Origin: Eubacteriales bacterium
GTDB taxonomy: Bacteria; Bacillota; Clostridia; Lachnospirales; Lachnospiraceae
Direction: 5' to 3'
Assembly: GCA_030531555.1 (NCBI GenBank)
Contig: JAUNNI010000015.1
Coordinates: 1 to 52,595, forward strand
Length of the DNA stretch: 52,595 nt
Below are positions 1 through 7,241 of this stretch, piece by piece (position 1 is the stretch's first letter; each line of letters begins with the position of its first letter). Below the pieces are notes generated by a model. It was given only the letters and a program-made list of their open reading frames with translations. It had not been told where the DNA came from and ran no database searches. The position numbers and the translations under genes were made by a program.

Positions 1-11
1 GCTAATCAGTC

Positions 12-34
12 TGTCGGACTTCTATAGTCCGACA
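12..34. repeat. perfect 9-bp inverted repeat (hairpin)
   Basis: TGTCGGACT and AGTCCGACA are exact reverse complements separated by five bases. No T tract follows, so this is not a clear intrinsic terminator. It could be the end of a structured element or an operator whose context lies left of the window. Confidence 0.5.
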
Positions 35-177
35 AACTGGGAATGATTTAATTAATTAGTGGTTTAGACAATGCTTTTGATAAACTGAACGATTAACTAT
101 TAGTCCGGCCTCTATCTAGTGGATAATCATGGTAGCGAGCCGGATTCTACTTGAAAATTGATATGGGGGTAATAGTA

Positions 178-429
178 ATGAAAAGAACAACACCAAGACA
201 GATAAGAAAAAGAACCTTCATTATCTTAGGAGCAGGATTACTGATCGCATTGCTTGGGATTGCAATGAATGAACTGACCGCTGTGATTATGATTGGTTTG
301 CTTATCATGTTTTCTTCAATAATCCATCATGCAATCTGCTATCGGTGTCCGCATTGTGGAAAATTCCTTGATAGAAGTACTGGTGAATTTTGCCCCGGCT
401 GTGGAAAGAAAGTAAATGAGCTGGAGTAA
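178..429 (+). CDS. small membrane protein with C-terminal zinc ribbon
   Basis: An 83-residue protein of unknown role. A basic N-terminus (KRTTPRQIRKRT) precedes two closely spaced hydrophobic segments at about residues 11-50. The tail carries two CxxC pairs (CPHCGK and CPGCGKK, about residues 63-80) forming a zinc-ribbon. This resembles generic membrane zinc-ribbon proteins, with the ribbon probably cytoplasmic. The ATG at 178 is chosen because a G-rich ribosome binding site (GGGGGT) lies about eight bases upstream; a TTG at 151 in frame has none. It sits in accessory DNA before another small membrane gene and an HTH membrane regulator, which may form one unit. No function is claimed. Confidence 0.6.
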   Translation: MKRTTPRQIRKRTFIILGAGLLIALLGIAMNELTAVIMIGLLIMFSSIIHHAICYRCPHCGKFLDRSTGEFCPGCGKKVNELE

Positions 430-440
430 TAATATAATTA

Positions 441-483
441 TTAGGGTGCAGAACCGAATACTACAATCAAAAAATCACCCTAA
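441..483. repeat. 8-bp inverted repeat between small genes
   Basis: TTAGGGTG (441-448) pairs exactly with CACCCTAA (476-483) around a 27-base loop, just after the zinc-ribbon gene. It could end that transcript or act as an operator. A short A-rich run follows rather than a T run, so terminator activity on the plus strand is doubtful. Confidence 0.35.
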
Positions 484-586
484 AAGAAAATTGGATATAA
501 ACGGGAGAGCATGAAGCATCCAATTCATTAATTATCAGGAGGTTCATAATCCTTCTGCCAGAAGATTTATTCAGGAGGCGGTGTCA

Positions 587-763
587 ATGTCAAAGAACGT
601 ATATAAAGTACTATCAATTATATTTTTAATAATCACGATAATTGGAGTGATAGCATTTTTGGGTGGAGCCAGAAAAGTCAATGCTGGTGCAGTTATATGT
701 CCCGCAATTATAACAGCTATAGCATTCAAAAACCTTACAGATCATAAAAATGATACACATTGA
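587..763 (+). CDS. 58-residue two-helix membrane protein, unknown
   Basis: A very small hydrophobic protein with two predicted transmembrane segments (about residues 7-25 and 32-50) and a polar tail (TDHKNDTH). I recognise no family. The ATG at 587 follows AGGAGG at 573-578 with a spacing of eight bases, which is excellent. The in-frame GTG at 581 is too close to that site. It lies between the zinc-ribbon membrane gene and an XRE regulator with membrane helices. Small two-helix proteins in such places can be toxins, immunity proteins or sensor partners, but nothing here decides between them. Confidence 0.55.
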   Translation: MSKNVYKVLSIIFLIITIIGVIAFLGGARKVNAGAVICPAIITAIAFKNLTDHKNDTH

Positions 764-900
764 ATTAGCGAGCGAATTAGTAGTTGACTATTAGAAAATC
801 AAGGATGCAACTGCAGGTTGACAAAGTTCAAGCCCTATTTGGTGGCTATGCAACCACAATTTTGCTATTCTATAGCCAGAAATGCAAAGGAGGTAGAGGA

Positions 901-1374
901 ATGAATATTGCTGACAGAATTCAAAAATTACGAAGGACCAAGGGCATTTCACAGGAGCAGCTTGCAAATGTGGTTGGAGTATCAAGACAAGCAGTATCAA
1001 AATGGGAAAGTGAGCAGACTATTCCGGATCTTGATAAGATTATTATTATGAGTGAGTACTTTGGAGTGACTACGGACTATCTTTTGAAAGGACTTGAGCC
1101 TATAAAAGAAGAAAAGAGCGTTGGAAAATCTTATGATATCAGAGTATTCGTTTCAACACTGTTGGCTTGTTTAGGGATTGTAAATATGTGCTTATTGCCG
1201 CTATGGGCTAAACTATATCAAACTTTTATTTTTGCAAATGAGCACGAGGCATATACTGATGCGAATTGGTATATTTTTCATTATCCACTTGTAAGTTTGT
1301 TGTACTTATCGATTGTACTCATATTATTTGGGGCCGGATGGCTATTATATATCATGAAAAAGAGAAATATGTAA
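901..1374 (+). CDS. XRE-family regulator with C-terminal membrane helices
   Basis: 157 residues. An N-terminal HTH of the XRE/Cro type spans about residues 5-60 (helix pair around SQEQLANVVGVSRQAVSKWE). A short linker follows, then two hydrophobic segments at about residues 78-97 and 130-150, so the DNA-binding domain is probably membrane-tethered. This layout is common in Firmicutes, where such proteins often respond to envelope or membrane partners. The ATG at 901 follows AAAGGAGG, ruling out the longer reading from 784. A GGCTAT/ATAGCC inverted repeat (844-849 and 872-877) just upstream could be an autoregulatory operator. The two small membrane genes before it are candidate partners. Confidence 0.75.
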   Translation: MNIADRIQKLRRTKGISQEQLANVVGVSRQAVSKWESEQTIPDLDKIIIMSEYFGVTTDYLLKGLEPIKEEKSVGKSYDIRVFVSTLLACLGIVNMCLLPLWAKLYQTFIFANEHEAYTDANWYIFHYPLVSLLYLSIVLILFGAGWLLYIMKKRNM

Positions 1375-1476
1375 ATAATCCTCTTAAATCAGAAGAATGG
1401 TCGTAGACAATTACCAGGTCTACTATGTTGTCCGTTCTAGAGTTGTAACGGTTATTGCAGTGTTTAATGGGGCATC

Positions 1477-1559
1477 TGACGTTCATCCACGATTACGAGA
1501 AAGAAACGAATAAGAAGTTTTGATTGTACAGCCAGCAAATCAATAAAGGTTTGCTGGCT
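1477..1559. repeat. cassette-flanking direct repeat, copy 1, ending in a hairpin
   Basis: This stretch is clearly homologous by eye to 3381-3466 in the same orientation (shared blocks TGACGT, CACGATT, GAGAAA, GAATAAG, GCCAGCAAATC, GGTTTGCTGGCT). It ends in a perfect 10-bp stem, AGCCAGCAAA (1530-1539) with TTTGCTGGCT (1550-1559), around a 10-base loop. The two copies bracket the ATPase/Toprim-like gene pair. The hairpin may be a terminator, but the homology extends about 50 bp beyond it, which suggests a duplicated module boundary. Confidence 0.75.
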
Positions 1560-1624
1560 AAAATAATGCCATTTTTAGGTTTTGCGTTGTTTTGTTGAGG
1601 ATATCTTAAAAATAAACAAAAAAC

Positions 1625-1653
1625 TTGTTTTAAAACGAGATTTATGGTAAGAT
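1625..1653 (+). promoter_or_regulatory. candidate sigma-A promoter of the ATPase/Toprim-like pair
   Basis: TTGTTT (1625-1630), a 17-base spacer and TAAGAT (1648-1653). Transcription would start close to 1660, only just before the ribosome binding site of the gene at 1673, so the leader would be very short. The match is moderate. Confidence 0.4.
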
Positions 1654-1672
1654 ATTCATGGAGGTGAATACC

Positions 1673-2791
1673 ATGAAACTATTACGTGTGAAAGCCAGTC
1701 ATTTCAAAAACTGTAAGGATGAATTCACCATTGATTTCATCGCACAGTCTAAGAAAACAACTGAAGATAAAGAATACGAGCTTCAGGAGATTGCAGACTC
1801 TCTGTTCGTTTACAATACTGCTGCTTTTATTGGCAAGAATGCGTCCGGTAAGACTACAGCTATTGAATTATTAGATTGCTGTTATTCTATCTTGAGTGAT
1901 TTTCGTCTGGAGGGTAAGAATTACAGCTACGACAACATCAATCTTGAGATGATCTTCTACCATGAGGGATACGTGTATCGCTACACCACCATCCTTCATT
2001 CAGATTCATCTCTTGGAAACAAGGCCGTCTTCTCTGACCAACAGCTTTCCAAGAAGAAATATGCAAAGACGAACCTCAAGGCAATCTACGACGAGAAAAA
2101 TTTCAAACCAGTGTCCGGTATAGGTATTCTTCCGGAGGATACTTCCATTGTATTCTTTGTGTTGAAAAAGAAAGAAACCAGAGCCGTCTATTTCGACAGC
2201 AATGGTCTTGGTGTAGATACTTACCAGCTTTTGTTTAAGGCACTGAAGAATTATTCCATTTCCGGAGAGTACTTGAGCAACATCATAAAGATATTTGATG
2301 ATACCATTCAGGATTTACAGATGATTGATGACCACAACTATCGCCTCACCTATCAGGATAAGAGTGAGGTTATTTCTGATAAGGAATTGATCTATCTTCT
2401 TTCCAGCGGTACCACCAAGGGACTTCTGCTCTACGTCATCGTAGTCGCATCCTTGAAAAATGGTTTCGATCTGCTCATCGATGAAGTCGAGAATCATTTC
2501 CATAAGACCCTTGTTGAGAACATGATTAGTCTTTATAAAGACAAATCTGTAAACAAGAAGAATGCTTCTTTAATTTTCACCACGCATTACTGCGAGGTAC
2601 TGGATCTCTTCAATCGTCAGGACAACATCTGGATCTCCAAGGCAGATGGGCAGGTTTATCTTACGAACATGTACGAGGGTTACAACGTAAGGCCTGAGCT
2701 TCTGAAGAGCCGTCAGTTCTACAACAACGCTTTTCAGACCTCTGTCAATTACGAGGAACTCATGAATCTGAAAAGGAAGCTGAAAAAATGA
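1673..2791 (+). CDS. AAA ATPase of the SMC/OLD-like defence type
   Basis: 372 residues. Walker A GKNASGKTT lies at about residues 55-63, a Walker B with a catalytic acid (DLLIDEVENH) at about 266-275 and an H-loop TTH near 303. This is the ABC/SMC-like order seen in AAA_15/AAA_21 ATPases, which pair with Toprim or nuclease partners in phage defence (RloA, AbiL, PARIS AriA and OLD-like systems). The next gene overlaps it as ATGA, implying translational coupling. The start at 1673 has GGAGGTG seven bases upstream; the ATG at 1658 lies before that site. Codon choice leans toward C-ending codons (ATC, TTC, TAC) more than in the neighbours, hinting at transfer. It likely senses or energises an effector encoded by its partner. 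The defence role is inferred, not shown. Confidence 0.72.
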   Translation: MKLLRVKASHFKNCKDEFTIDFIAQSKKTTEDKEYELQEIADSLFVYNTAAFIGKNASGKTTAIELLDCCYSILSDFRLEGKNYSYDNINLEMIFYHEGYVYRYTTILHSDSSLGNKAVFSDQQLSKKKYAKTNLKAIYDEKNFKPVSGIGILPEDTSIVFFVLKKKETRAVYFDSNGLGVDTYQLLFKALKNYSISGEYLSNIIKIFDDTIQDLQMIDDHNYRLTYQDKSEVISDKELIYLLSSGTTKGLLLYVIVVASLKNGFDLLIDEVENHFHKTLVENMISLYKDKSVNKKNASLIFTTHYCEVLDLFNRQDNIWISKADGQVYLTNMYEGYNVRPELLKSRQFYNNAFQTSVNYEELMNLKRKLKK

Positions 2792-3321
2792 AGTACCTGA
2801 TTATGTGTGAAGGCCCAAACGAGCGAGAGATTATCAACATCCTCCTGGAGAATGACCTTCTGAAATTCACAGAAGATGACCTGTTAGGCTTGACCCCGTA
2901 CCATGCAAGACAGATTGCTTCTTCCGGTCAGGTAAAGACCGAACTTAACATCTATCCCGGTGAAGTTGCCGTGTACCGTATCGGCGATGGCTTGAACGAA
3001 AAGCTCAAGATTCCGGCTGAGTACAAGGACAAGATTAAATCGGTAGAAAAGTACTGTACGAAACCGGAACTGGAGATGCTACTCATTATTGCAGAAGAAC
3101 TTACTTCTGATTATGAAAAGCACAAATCTAAAACCAAACCGAAGATCTACGCTAAGCAGAACATCCGCTGCGGTCGAAAGAAATACGACAACAGCACTGC
3201 CTTCTATAGAGACTACTTTGGAGATAATCCTGAACTTCTGGTCAGCTGTATCAAGAAATACAAGCAGCTAAAAGGCGCTCACAAAAACGATGAAGGTTAC
3301 CTGGCTGATCTTTTGAAATAA
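2788..3321 (+). CDS. short Toprim-like partner protein of the ATPase (candidate effector)
   Basis: 177 residues. The N-terminus (KYLIMCEGPNEREIINILL) has the shape of a first Toprim strand, with a conserved glutamate before a helix, as in RloB, OLD and AriB-type nucleases. A possible later acidic site is RIGDGLNE near residue 69, but a clear DxD pair is not seen. The C-terminal third is basic and aromatic (GRKKYDNSTAFYRDYFG). It overlaps the ATPase gene by four bases, so the two proteins are likely made in a fixed ratio and act together. Canonical Toprim partners are usually longer. An alternative reading is a nucleotide-binding or RNA-interacting effector of unknown fold. The pairing is certain, the fold assignment moderate. 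Confidence 0.6.
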   Translation: MKYLIMCEGPNEREIINILLENDLLKFTEDDLLGLTPYHARQIASSGQVKTELNIYPGEVAVYRIGDGLNEKLKIPAEYKDKIKSVEKYCTKPELEMLLIIAEELTSDYEKHKSKTKPKIYAKQNIRCGRKKYDNSTAFYRDYFGDNPELLVSCIKKYKQLKGAHKNDEGYLADLLK

Positions 3322-3380
3322 TACCGAAATCTTAGATTGGGGTTAAAGAAAATTTTATATAAATTTCAATATCTGTGATA

Positions 3381-3466
3381 TGACGTCCCTTCACGATTGA
3401 GAAAATAAATGAATAAGTAGTTATAATGATGGTAAAGCCAGCAAATCTATATCAGGTTTGCTGGCT
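3381..3466. repeat. cassette-flanking direct repeat, copy 2, ending in a hairpin
   Basis: Second copy of the repeat at 1477-1559, same orientation. Its hairpin is extended to 13 bp: TAAAGCCAGCAAA (3433-3445) with TTTGCTGGCTTTA (3457-3469). It sits between the 3' ends of the Toprim-like gene and the convergent XRE gene, so it could serve as a two-way terminator. The homology upstream of the stem is not explained by that role. Confidence 0.75.
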
Positions 3467-3480
3467 TTAATATTATCCTT

Positions 3481-4299
3481 TTATTTTTTTCTGGCCTTGT
3501 GCTTGTGGCTTGGCACTATATAAAGTTTCTTGGCTTTTTTTAGTATTTGCTTAAAGATACGGTCTTCCTCATCCGTTATTTTTTTTCTGTTGATTCCGAG
3601 TATTTCATATATCATCTTTGTGGTTTCTTCGAGTGGATTAGCTTTGTAGCTGAGTGTTTTGATAAAGTTCTGTATCTTTTTTGCATAAGAAGGTTGTTCT
3701 ATAGGAGCAGATTCGAAATCTTTTTCATGTTCTTGGCGAATCGTCCTTATAACACTGTCTAAATCATTGTGAATATTATGGAAAAAGAATTCTTCTTCAT
3801 CAATGCAGGCTGCTTCTAAAACACGAAGATATTTATCGTCTGCATCGGGATTATGCTGCTGAACAACTTGCCTGCGCATAATATTTACCCAATCATTCAA
3901 ACTTTTAATATTCATAGAGGCAATCCCATCAACGTAGATTTCAGCATCAGCAATCAGCTTTAAAAACATAGGATGCTTGATCATCTCGCATAACAATCGA
4001 TTATTTAATCTTCCACTCTTTAAAATATCAAGTGTTTCATCATCTAAATGTAAATCTGCAATATCATGATTCAATATTTCTCTGGATTCGGATATTCCCA
4101 GTAGCCAATCTGCAGACACATCATAAAACTTAGCGAGTTCCAATAGATAAGTGTGGCTGATATCTTTGTCATCCTTCTGTTCATAGTTATCCAATGTGGA
4201 TTTCGAAATGCCGGTTGCCTTGGCTGCTTCCTCGAGAGAAAGCCCTCTTTCCACACGAAGATCTTTCAGTTTTTCTTGAATAGATAAATTAACTTTCAT
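3481..4299 (-). CDS. XRE-family regulator with long C-terminal domain
   Basis: 272 residues from an ATG at 4299 preceded by GGAGGTG; the longer reading from 4350 lacks a ribosome site. Residues about 8-65 form a Cro/XRE HTH (LSLEEAAKATGISKSTLDNYE, then SADWLLG). The remaining ~200 residues are helical and acidic with a basic tail (KKAKKLYIVPSHKHKARKK), and I do not recognise their fold. It faces away from the mobilisation genes, and its upstream region holds a palindrome at 4389-4410, so it plausibly represses itself and the element genes starting at 4655. Similar HTH proteins are frequent at the head of Clostridia mobilizable elements. It could also belong to the preceding cassette. Confidence 0.7.
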   Translation of the reverse strand: MKVNLSIQEKLKDLRVERGLSLEEAAKATGISKSTLDNYEQKDDKDISHTYLLELAKFYDVSADWLLGISESREILNHDIADLHLDDETLDILKSGRLNNRLLCEMIKHPMFLKLIADAEIYVDGIASMNIKSLNDWVNIMRRQVVQQHNPDADDKYLRVLEAACIDEEEFFFHNIHNDLDSVIRTIRQEHEKDFESAPIEQPSYAKKIQNFIKTLSYKANPLEETTKMIYEILGINRKKITDEEDRIFKQILKKAKKLYIVPSHKHKARKK

Positions 4300-4324
4300 A
4301 GACACCTCCGAGACCTTTTCTTTT

Positions 4325-4354
4325 ATTTTATCATACAGACAAAATATCAATCAA
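4325..4354 (-). promoter_or_regulatory. candidate promoter of the XRE gene
   Basis: Read on the minus strand: TTGATT (4354-4349), an 18-base spacer and TAAAAT (4330-4325), about 25 bases before the start codon at 4299. The spacing is slightly long and the match moderate. Confidence 0.4.
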
Positions 4355-4388
4355 CCTTTCTGAATTTTGAAGAAGACCTCTGAAATCA

Positions 4389-4410
4389 CATTTTCACAAA
4401 CGTGGAAATG
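4389..4410. promoter_or_regulatory. palindromic candidate operator
   Basis: CATTTTCAC (4389-4397) and GTGGAAATG (4402-4410) are inverted copies with one mismatch around AAAC. It lies between the divergent XRE gene and the mobilisation genes, where an element repressor would be expected to bind. Confidence 0.45.
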
Positions 4411-4654
4411 TTGGTTTTTTCTGCATTTTTCCTAATTTGTAGACATACGGGACGGCCCCCTTTTTTGTTATATGATGAAGCTACTTCAGCAGATAACGAA
4501 AATTGAATGATCGTCCGAGATGATATAAACCGCCATGATCATATGGGAGCGCTTCTATTAAGGAAGACTGGACAGCTCCGAACAGGGGATTTGCCTCCAA
4601 GGAACCATCAAGGGAAGAACGGCACAAACTTTAGAAGGAAAGGAGCGAAAGAAA
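4411..4654. other. non-coding upstream region of the mobilisation genes
   Basis: No gene is visible. A short GC-rich stretch followed by a T run (GGGACGGCCCCCTTTTTT, 4449-4466) could form a weak terminator-like stem. I found no good promoter or known RNA family. AAAGGAGCG just before 4655 is the ribosome binding site of the next gene. Confidence 0.4.
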
Positions 4655-4948
4655 ATGAATCTTACAAAGTATGAGAAAGAAACCATACTTCTGACTAGCG
4701 AAGGTGATGATAGCTATAATGTCTACACTTTTAATGGAAAATTTAAGCGCAAGCTTAATGATTACGCAGAAAAGTATCCGGAATATTGTAGGAAAATAGC
4801 TTCTACGGATGAAGGCAGCGAAACTTTTGAGATAAAGAAAGCAAGAGTCAGTATTCGTCTGCTGCCACCTTATTCAGAGGAACGTCGAAAAGAAGCCTGT
4901 GAAAGAGCTAAGAATTCAGAATTGATTAAGTCCCGGCAAAACGAATAA
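4655..4948 (+). CDS. conserved small protein of Firmicutes mobile elements
   Basis: 97 residues, charged, no membrane segment. The pattern LTKYEKETI.L...DDSYNVYTFNGKFKRKL, ending in a basic helix with RLLPPYSEERRKEA, matches a small protein I recall from Firmicutes conjugative and mobilizable elements, where it usually sits at the start of the transfer module. Its function is unknown. AAAGGAGCG precedes the ATG. It is followed by a DUF3847-like gene and the oriT/relaxase module, so it likely belongs to the mobilisation or early control genes. Confidence 0.6.
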   Translation: MNLTKYEKETILLTSEGDDSYNVYTFNGKFKRKLNDYAEKYPEYCRKIASTDEGSETFEIKKARVSIRLLPPYSEERRKEACERAKNSELIKSRQNE

Positions 4949-5090
4949 TTTCGTAAAAATGATGGATGTAGAGTGGGGGTTTTAGTATTGAATTCAATTG
5001 TTTTGGAGATGAAGTTTAAGTGACTCAGATCATATCTTGTTTTCAATAGATACAATTACAAACATTCAATAGAAATGGAGGTTTATCAGT

Positions 5091-5390
5091 TTGACAAATC
5101 GTAAGATGCCCGACACGCTTGAAGGGCTTGATGCTGAAAGAAAAGAAGCGGAGAAAAAAGTTCGGTATTGGGAGAATCGAGAGAAGATACTGAAGCATCA
5201 GCAAACTCAGCTTACAAGAAAGGAACGAACTAACAGGCTTTGTATCAGAGCCGGAATGCTGGAATCTTTCCTGAAGAAACCGGAACAACTGACGAATGAA
5301 CAGGTAATGGAGCTCTTGAAAGTTGCCTTCCGTCAGCCGGATGTGATGGGATTTTTAAGTGAAATGCTGAAAGGTGAAACAGAGATGTGA
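5091..5390 (+). CDS. DUF3847-like mobilisation accessory protein
   Basis: 99 residues starting at TTG, with GGAGG nine bases upstream. The first half is a charged coiled coil (ERKEAEKKVRYWENREKILKH) followed by KERTNRLCIRAGMLESFL and a C-terminal helical part. This layout is that of DUF3847 proteins, encoded directly before MobA/MobL relaxases in Clostridia elements. The position immediately before oriT suggests a MobC-like helper of relaxosome assembly, although this is inferred from place and size. No catalytic residues are expected. Confidence 0.65.
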   Translation: MTNRKMPDTLEGLDAERKEAEKKVRYWENREKILKHQQTQLTRKERTNRLCIRAGMLESFLKKPEQLTNEQVMELLKVAFRQPDVMGFLSEMLKGETEM

Positions 5391-5426
5391 TACGAAAATG
5401 TGATACAAATTCAGACCCTTTAGAAT

Positions 5427-5463
5427 AAAGGGCGCAATTATACACCGGTCCGGTGTGATTGCG
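5427..5463. other. oriT: candidate origin of transfer (oriT) with MOBQ-type nic motif
   Basis: AAAGGGCGCAATTA (5427-5440) reads TAATTGCGCCCTTT on the minus strand, close to the TAAGTGCGCCCT nic region of RSF1010/IncQ-type oriTs. The adjoining imperfect inverted repeat joins CGCAAT (5433-5438) to ATTGCG (5458-5463), with inner arms ACACCG (5442-5447) and CGGTGT (5451-5456). It lies just before a MobA/MobL relaxase gene, the usual place. More inverted repeats follow: GAGCC/GGCTC (about 5473-5492) and GATAAGAA/TTCTTATC (about 5493-5529). Confidence 0.7.
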
Positions 5464-5610
5464 TTCTTCGAAGAGCCTTAGCCAGGCGGCTCGATAAGAA
5501 TTGTACGCCATATGGCTTCATTTCTTATCCAAGAGGAACGAAGTTCCCCTTGCGCCGCTTTGCGGCTATCCCCATATTAACAACATTTAAGGACGAGGAG
5601 GTGATACAAG

Positions 5611-7179
5611 ATGCCATGTCCTGATTTTAATGTTCGACTGGTATCACGAAAAGCTGGAGAGTCAGCTGTTGCAGCTGCAGCATATCAGAGTTGCAGCAAA
5701 ATCTATTCGGAATATGATGAGCAATGGAAAAGATACACTTATAAATGGCTTGAGCTGGTACATCAGGAAATCATGCTTCCTGCCAATGCGCCCCCTGAAT
5801 ATGCTGACAGGAAAATTCTTTGGAATGCGGTGGAAGCATCAGAAAAAAGCTGGAATGCCCAGCTTGCCAGACGTCTTCGAATGGCGCTTCCCAGAGAAGT
5901 TCCTTCAGAACAGTATGTCACCATGGTCAGGGAATATTGTCAGGAATATTTTGTGAGCAAAGGAATGATCTGTGATTTTGCTATTCACGACAAAGGTGAT
6001 GGCAATCCACATGTGCATATGCTATTGACACTTAGATCTTTAAATGAGCAAGGCAATTGGTGTCAGAAGTGTATAAAAGAATATATCCTTGATGATGAAG
6101 GGAATAAGATCCGACTTCCTTCCGGAGAATGGAAAAGTCGTCGGGTTGATGTGAATGATTGGAATAATAAATCAAATTGCGAAGTGTGGAGACATGGTTG
6201 GGAAGTTATTCAGAATCGCTATCTTGAGATGAATAACTGCCCAGAAAGAGTGGATCTTCGTTCCTATGCCCGACAGGGAATTGATCAGATTCCCACTGTT
6301 CATATGGGACCTGCTGTTGCAGCATTGGAACGTAAAGGTATTCAGACTAATATCGGCAATCTGAATCGTGATATCAGAGAAACGAATTCTCTGATGCAGA
6401 CAATTCGAAATATTATTCGAGGACTTAAAAACTGGATATCGGATATTTCTGTAGCAAAACAGGCGATTCTTGATGCAATTGCAGAGATGAAAGAACCGAC
6501 ATTAGCTGAAATTCTTGTTCAGTATATGGAACTACGACAGGAGGAACGTAGTACCTGGTCTTCTAAAAGTCAGTTAAAAGGTACTTTATCTGATTATGAG
6601 AAGATATCAAAAGCCGTAGATTTCCTAAAGGAGAATAAGATTGAAACAGTGCAGGATCTCAGCATTCATCTGGAACGATTGGAAAAAACGACTGCAGAAG
6701 CAAAAGGGATTATCAAGAATAACGAGAAACGATATCAGACCATTAATTCGATTAAGAAGGCAGTGGGTATTCTTGAAAAATACAAACCGATTCATGATGC
6801 TTATATGAAAAAAGGATTCAAGATTGCCAAAGATCATTATGCAGAAACTCATAAGGAAGAGCTGGACGCATATAACAGAGCTTACCGTTTCCTTATGAAA
6901 GTTGAAGGAAGTGTTGAGATAGACATTGCAAAGCTTGATTCTGAAATTGCTGACAGGAAAAAACAGGATCATAAGGAGCAGGCAAAGTTGGATTTGATTC
7001 AGGGTAATCTTGAACAGCTTCGTACTGTCCGGTATTATGTGAGCCGTGTAATGCCAGAAAAGATTGAGCCAAGGACGATGAAAGAACAGCTTGAAATCAG
7101 TAAGATAATAGCTGACAGGGAAAATGTAAAACGTACAGAAGGATTAAGCAAAGAGAAGAAACAGAATATTGAGATTTAA
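5611..7179 (+). CDS. mobA: MobA/MobL family relaxase (MOBQ)
   Basis: 522 residues. The N-terminal ~220 residues form an HUH relaxase: a start close to MPCPDFNVRLVSRKAGESAVAAAAY (probable catalytic tyrosine in AAAY, about residue 25) and the metal-binding HxH in GNPHVHMLL near residues 132-136. It would nick the oriT just upstream and carry the strand to the recipient. The C-terminal ~300 residues are helical and charged, with coiled-coil character. No primase or helicase domain is fused. The length is normal for this family. GAGGAGGTG precedes the ATG. The coupling protein is absent from the window, so it must borrow one from a co-resident conjugative element. Confidence 0.9.
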   Translation: MPCPDFNVRLVSRKAGESAVAAAAYQSCSKIYSEYDEQWKRYTYKWLELVHQEIMLPANAPPEYADRKILWNAVEASEKSWNAQLARRLRMALPREVPSEQYVTMVREYCQEYFVSKGMICDFAIHDKGDGNPHVHMLLTLRSLNEQGNWCQKCIKEYILDDEGNKIRLPSGEWKSRRVDVNDWNNKSNCEVWRHGWEVIQNRYLEMNNCPERVDLRSYARQGIDQIPTVHMGPAVAALERKGIQTNIGNLNRDIRETNSLMQTIRNIIRGLKNWISDISVAKQAILDAIAEMKEPTLAEILVQYMELRQEERSTWSSKSQLKGTLSDYEKISKAVDFLKENKIETVQDLSIHLERLEKTTAEAKGIIKNNEKRYQTINSIKKAVGILEKYKPIHDAYMKKGFKIAKDHYAETHKEELDAYNRAYRFLMKVEGSVEIDIAKLDSEIADRKKQDHKEQAKLDLIQGNLEQLRTVRYYVSRVMPEKIEPRTMKEQLEISKIIADRENVKRTEGLSKEKKQNIEI

Positions 7180-7241
7180 GGCACAGACTCTTCACATAGA
7201 AGATGTTCCGGTGCCTTTTTGCTTTGAAAGGAAGCGAATCA

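Noticed and set aside
784-900. 39-residue extension of the XRE membrane regulator
   Set aside because: The strong AAAGGAGG site and canonical HTH start at 901 exclude it, and the region holds an operator-like inverted repeat.
1477-3466. Repeats as part of a CRISPR array
   Set aside because: Only two imperfect copies 1.9 kb apart, with genes between them and no spacer periodicity.
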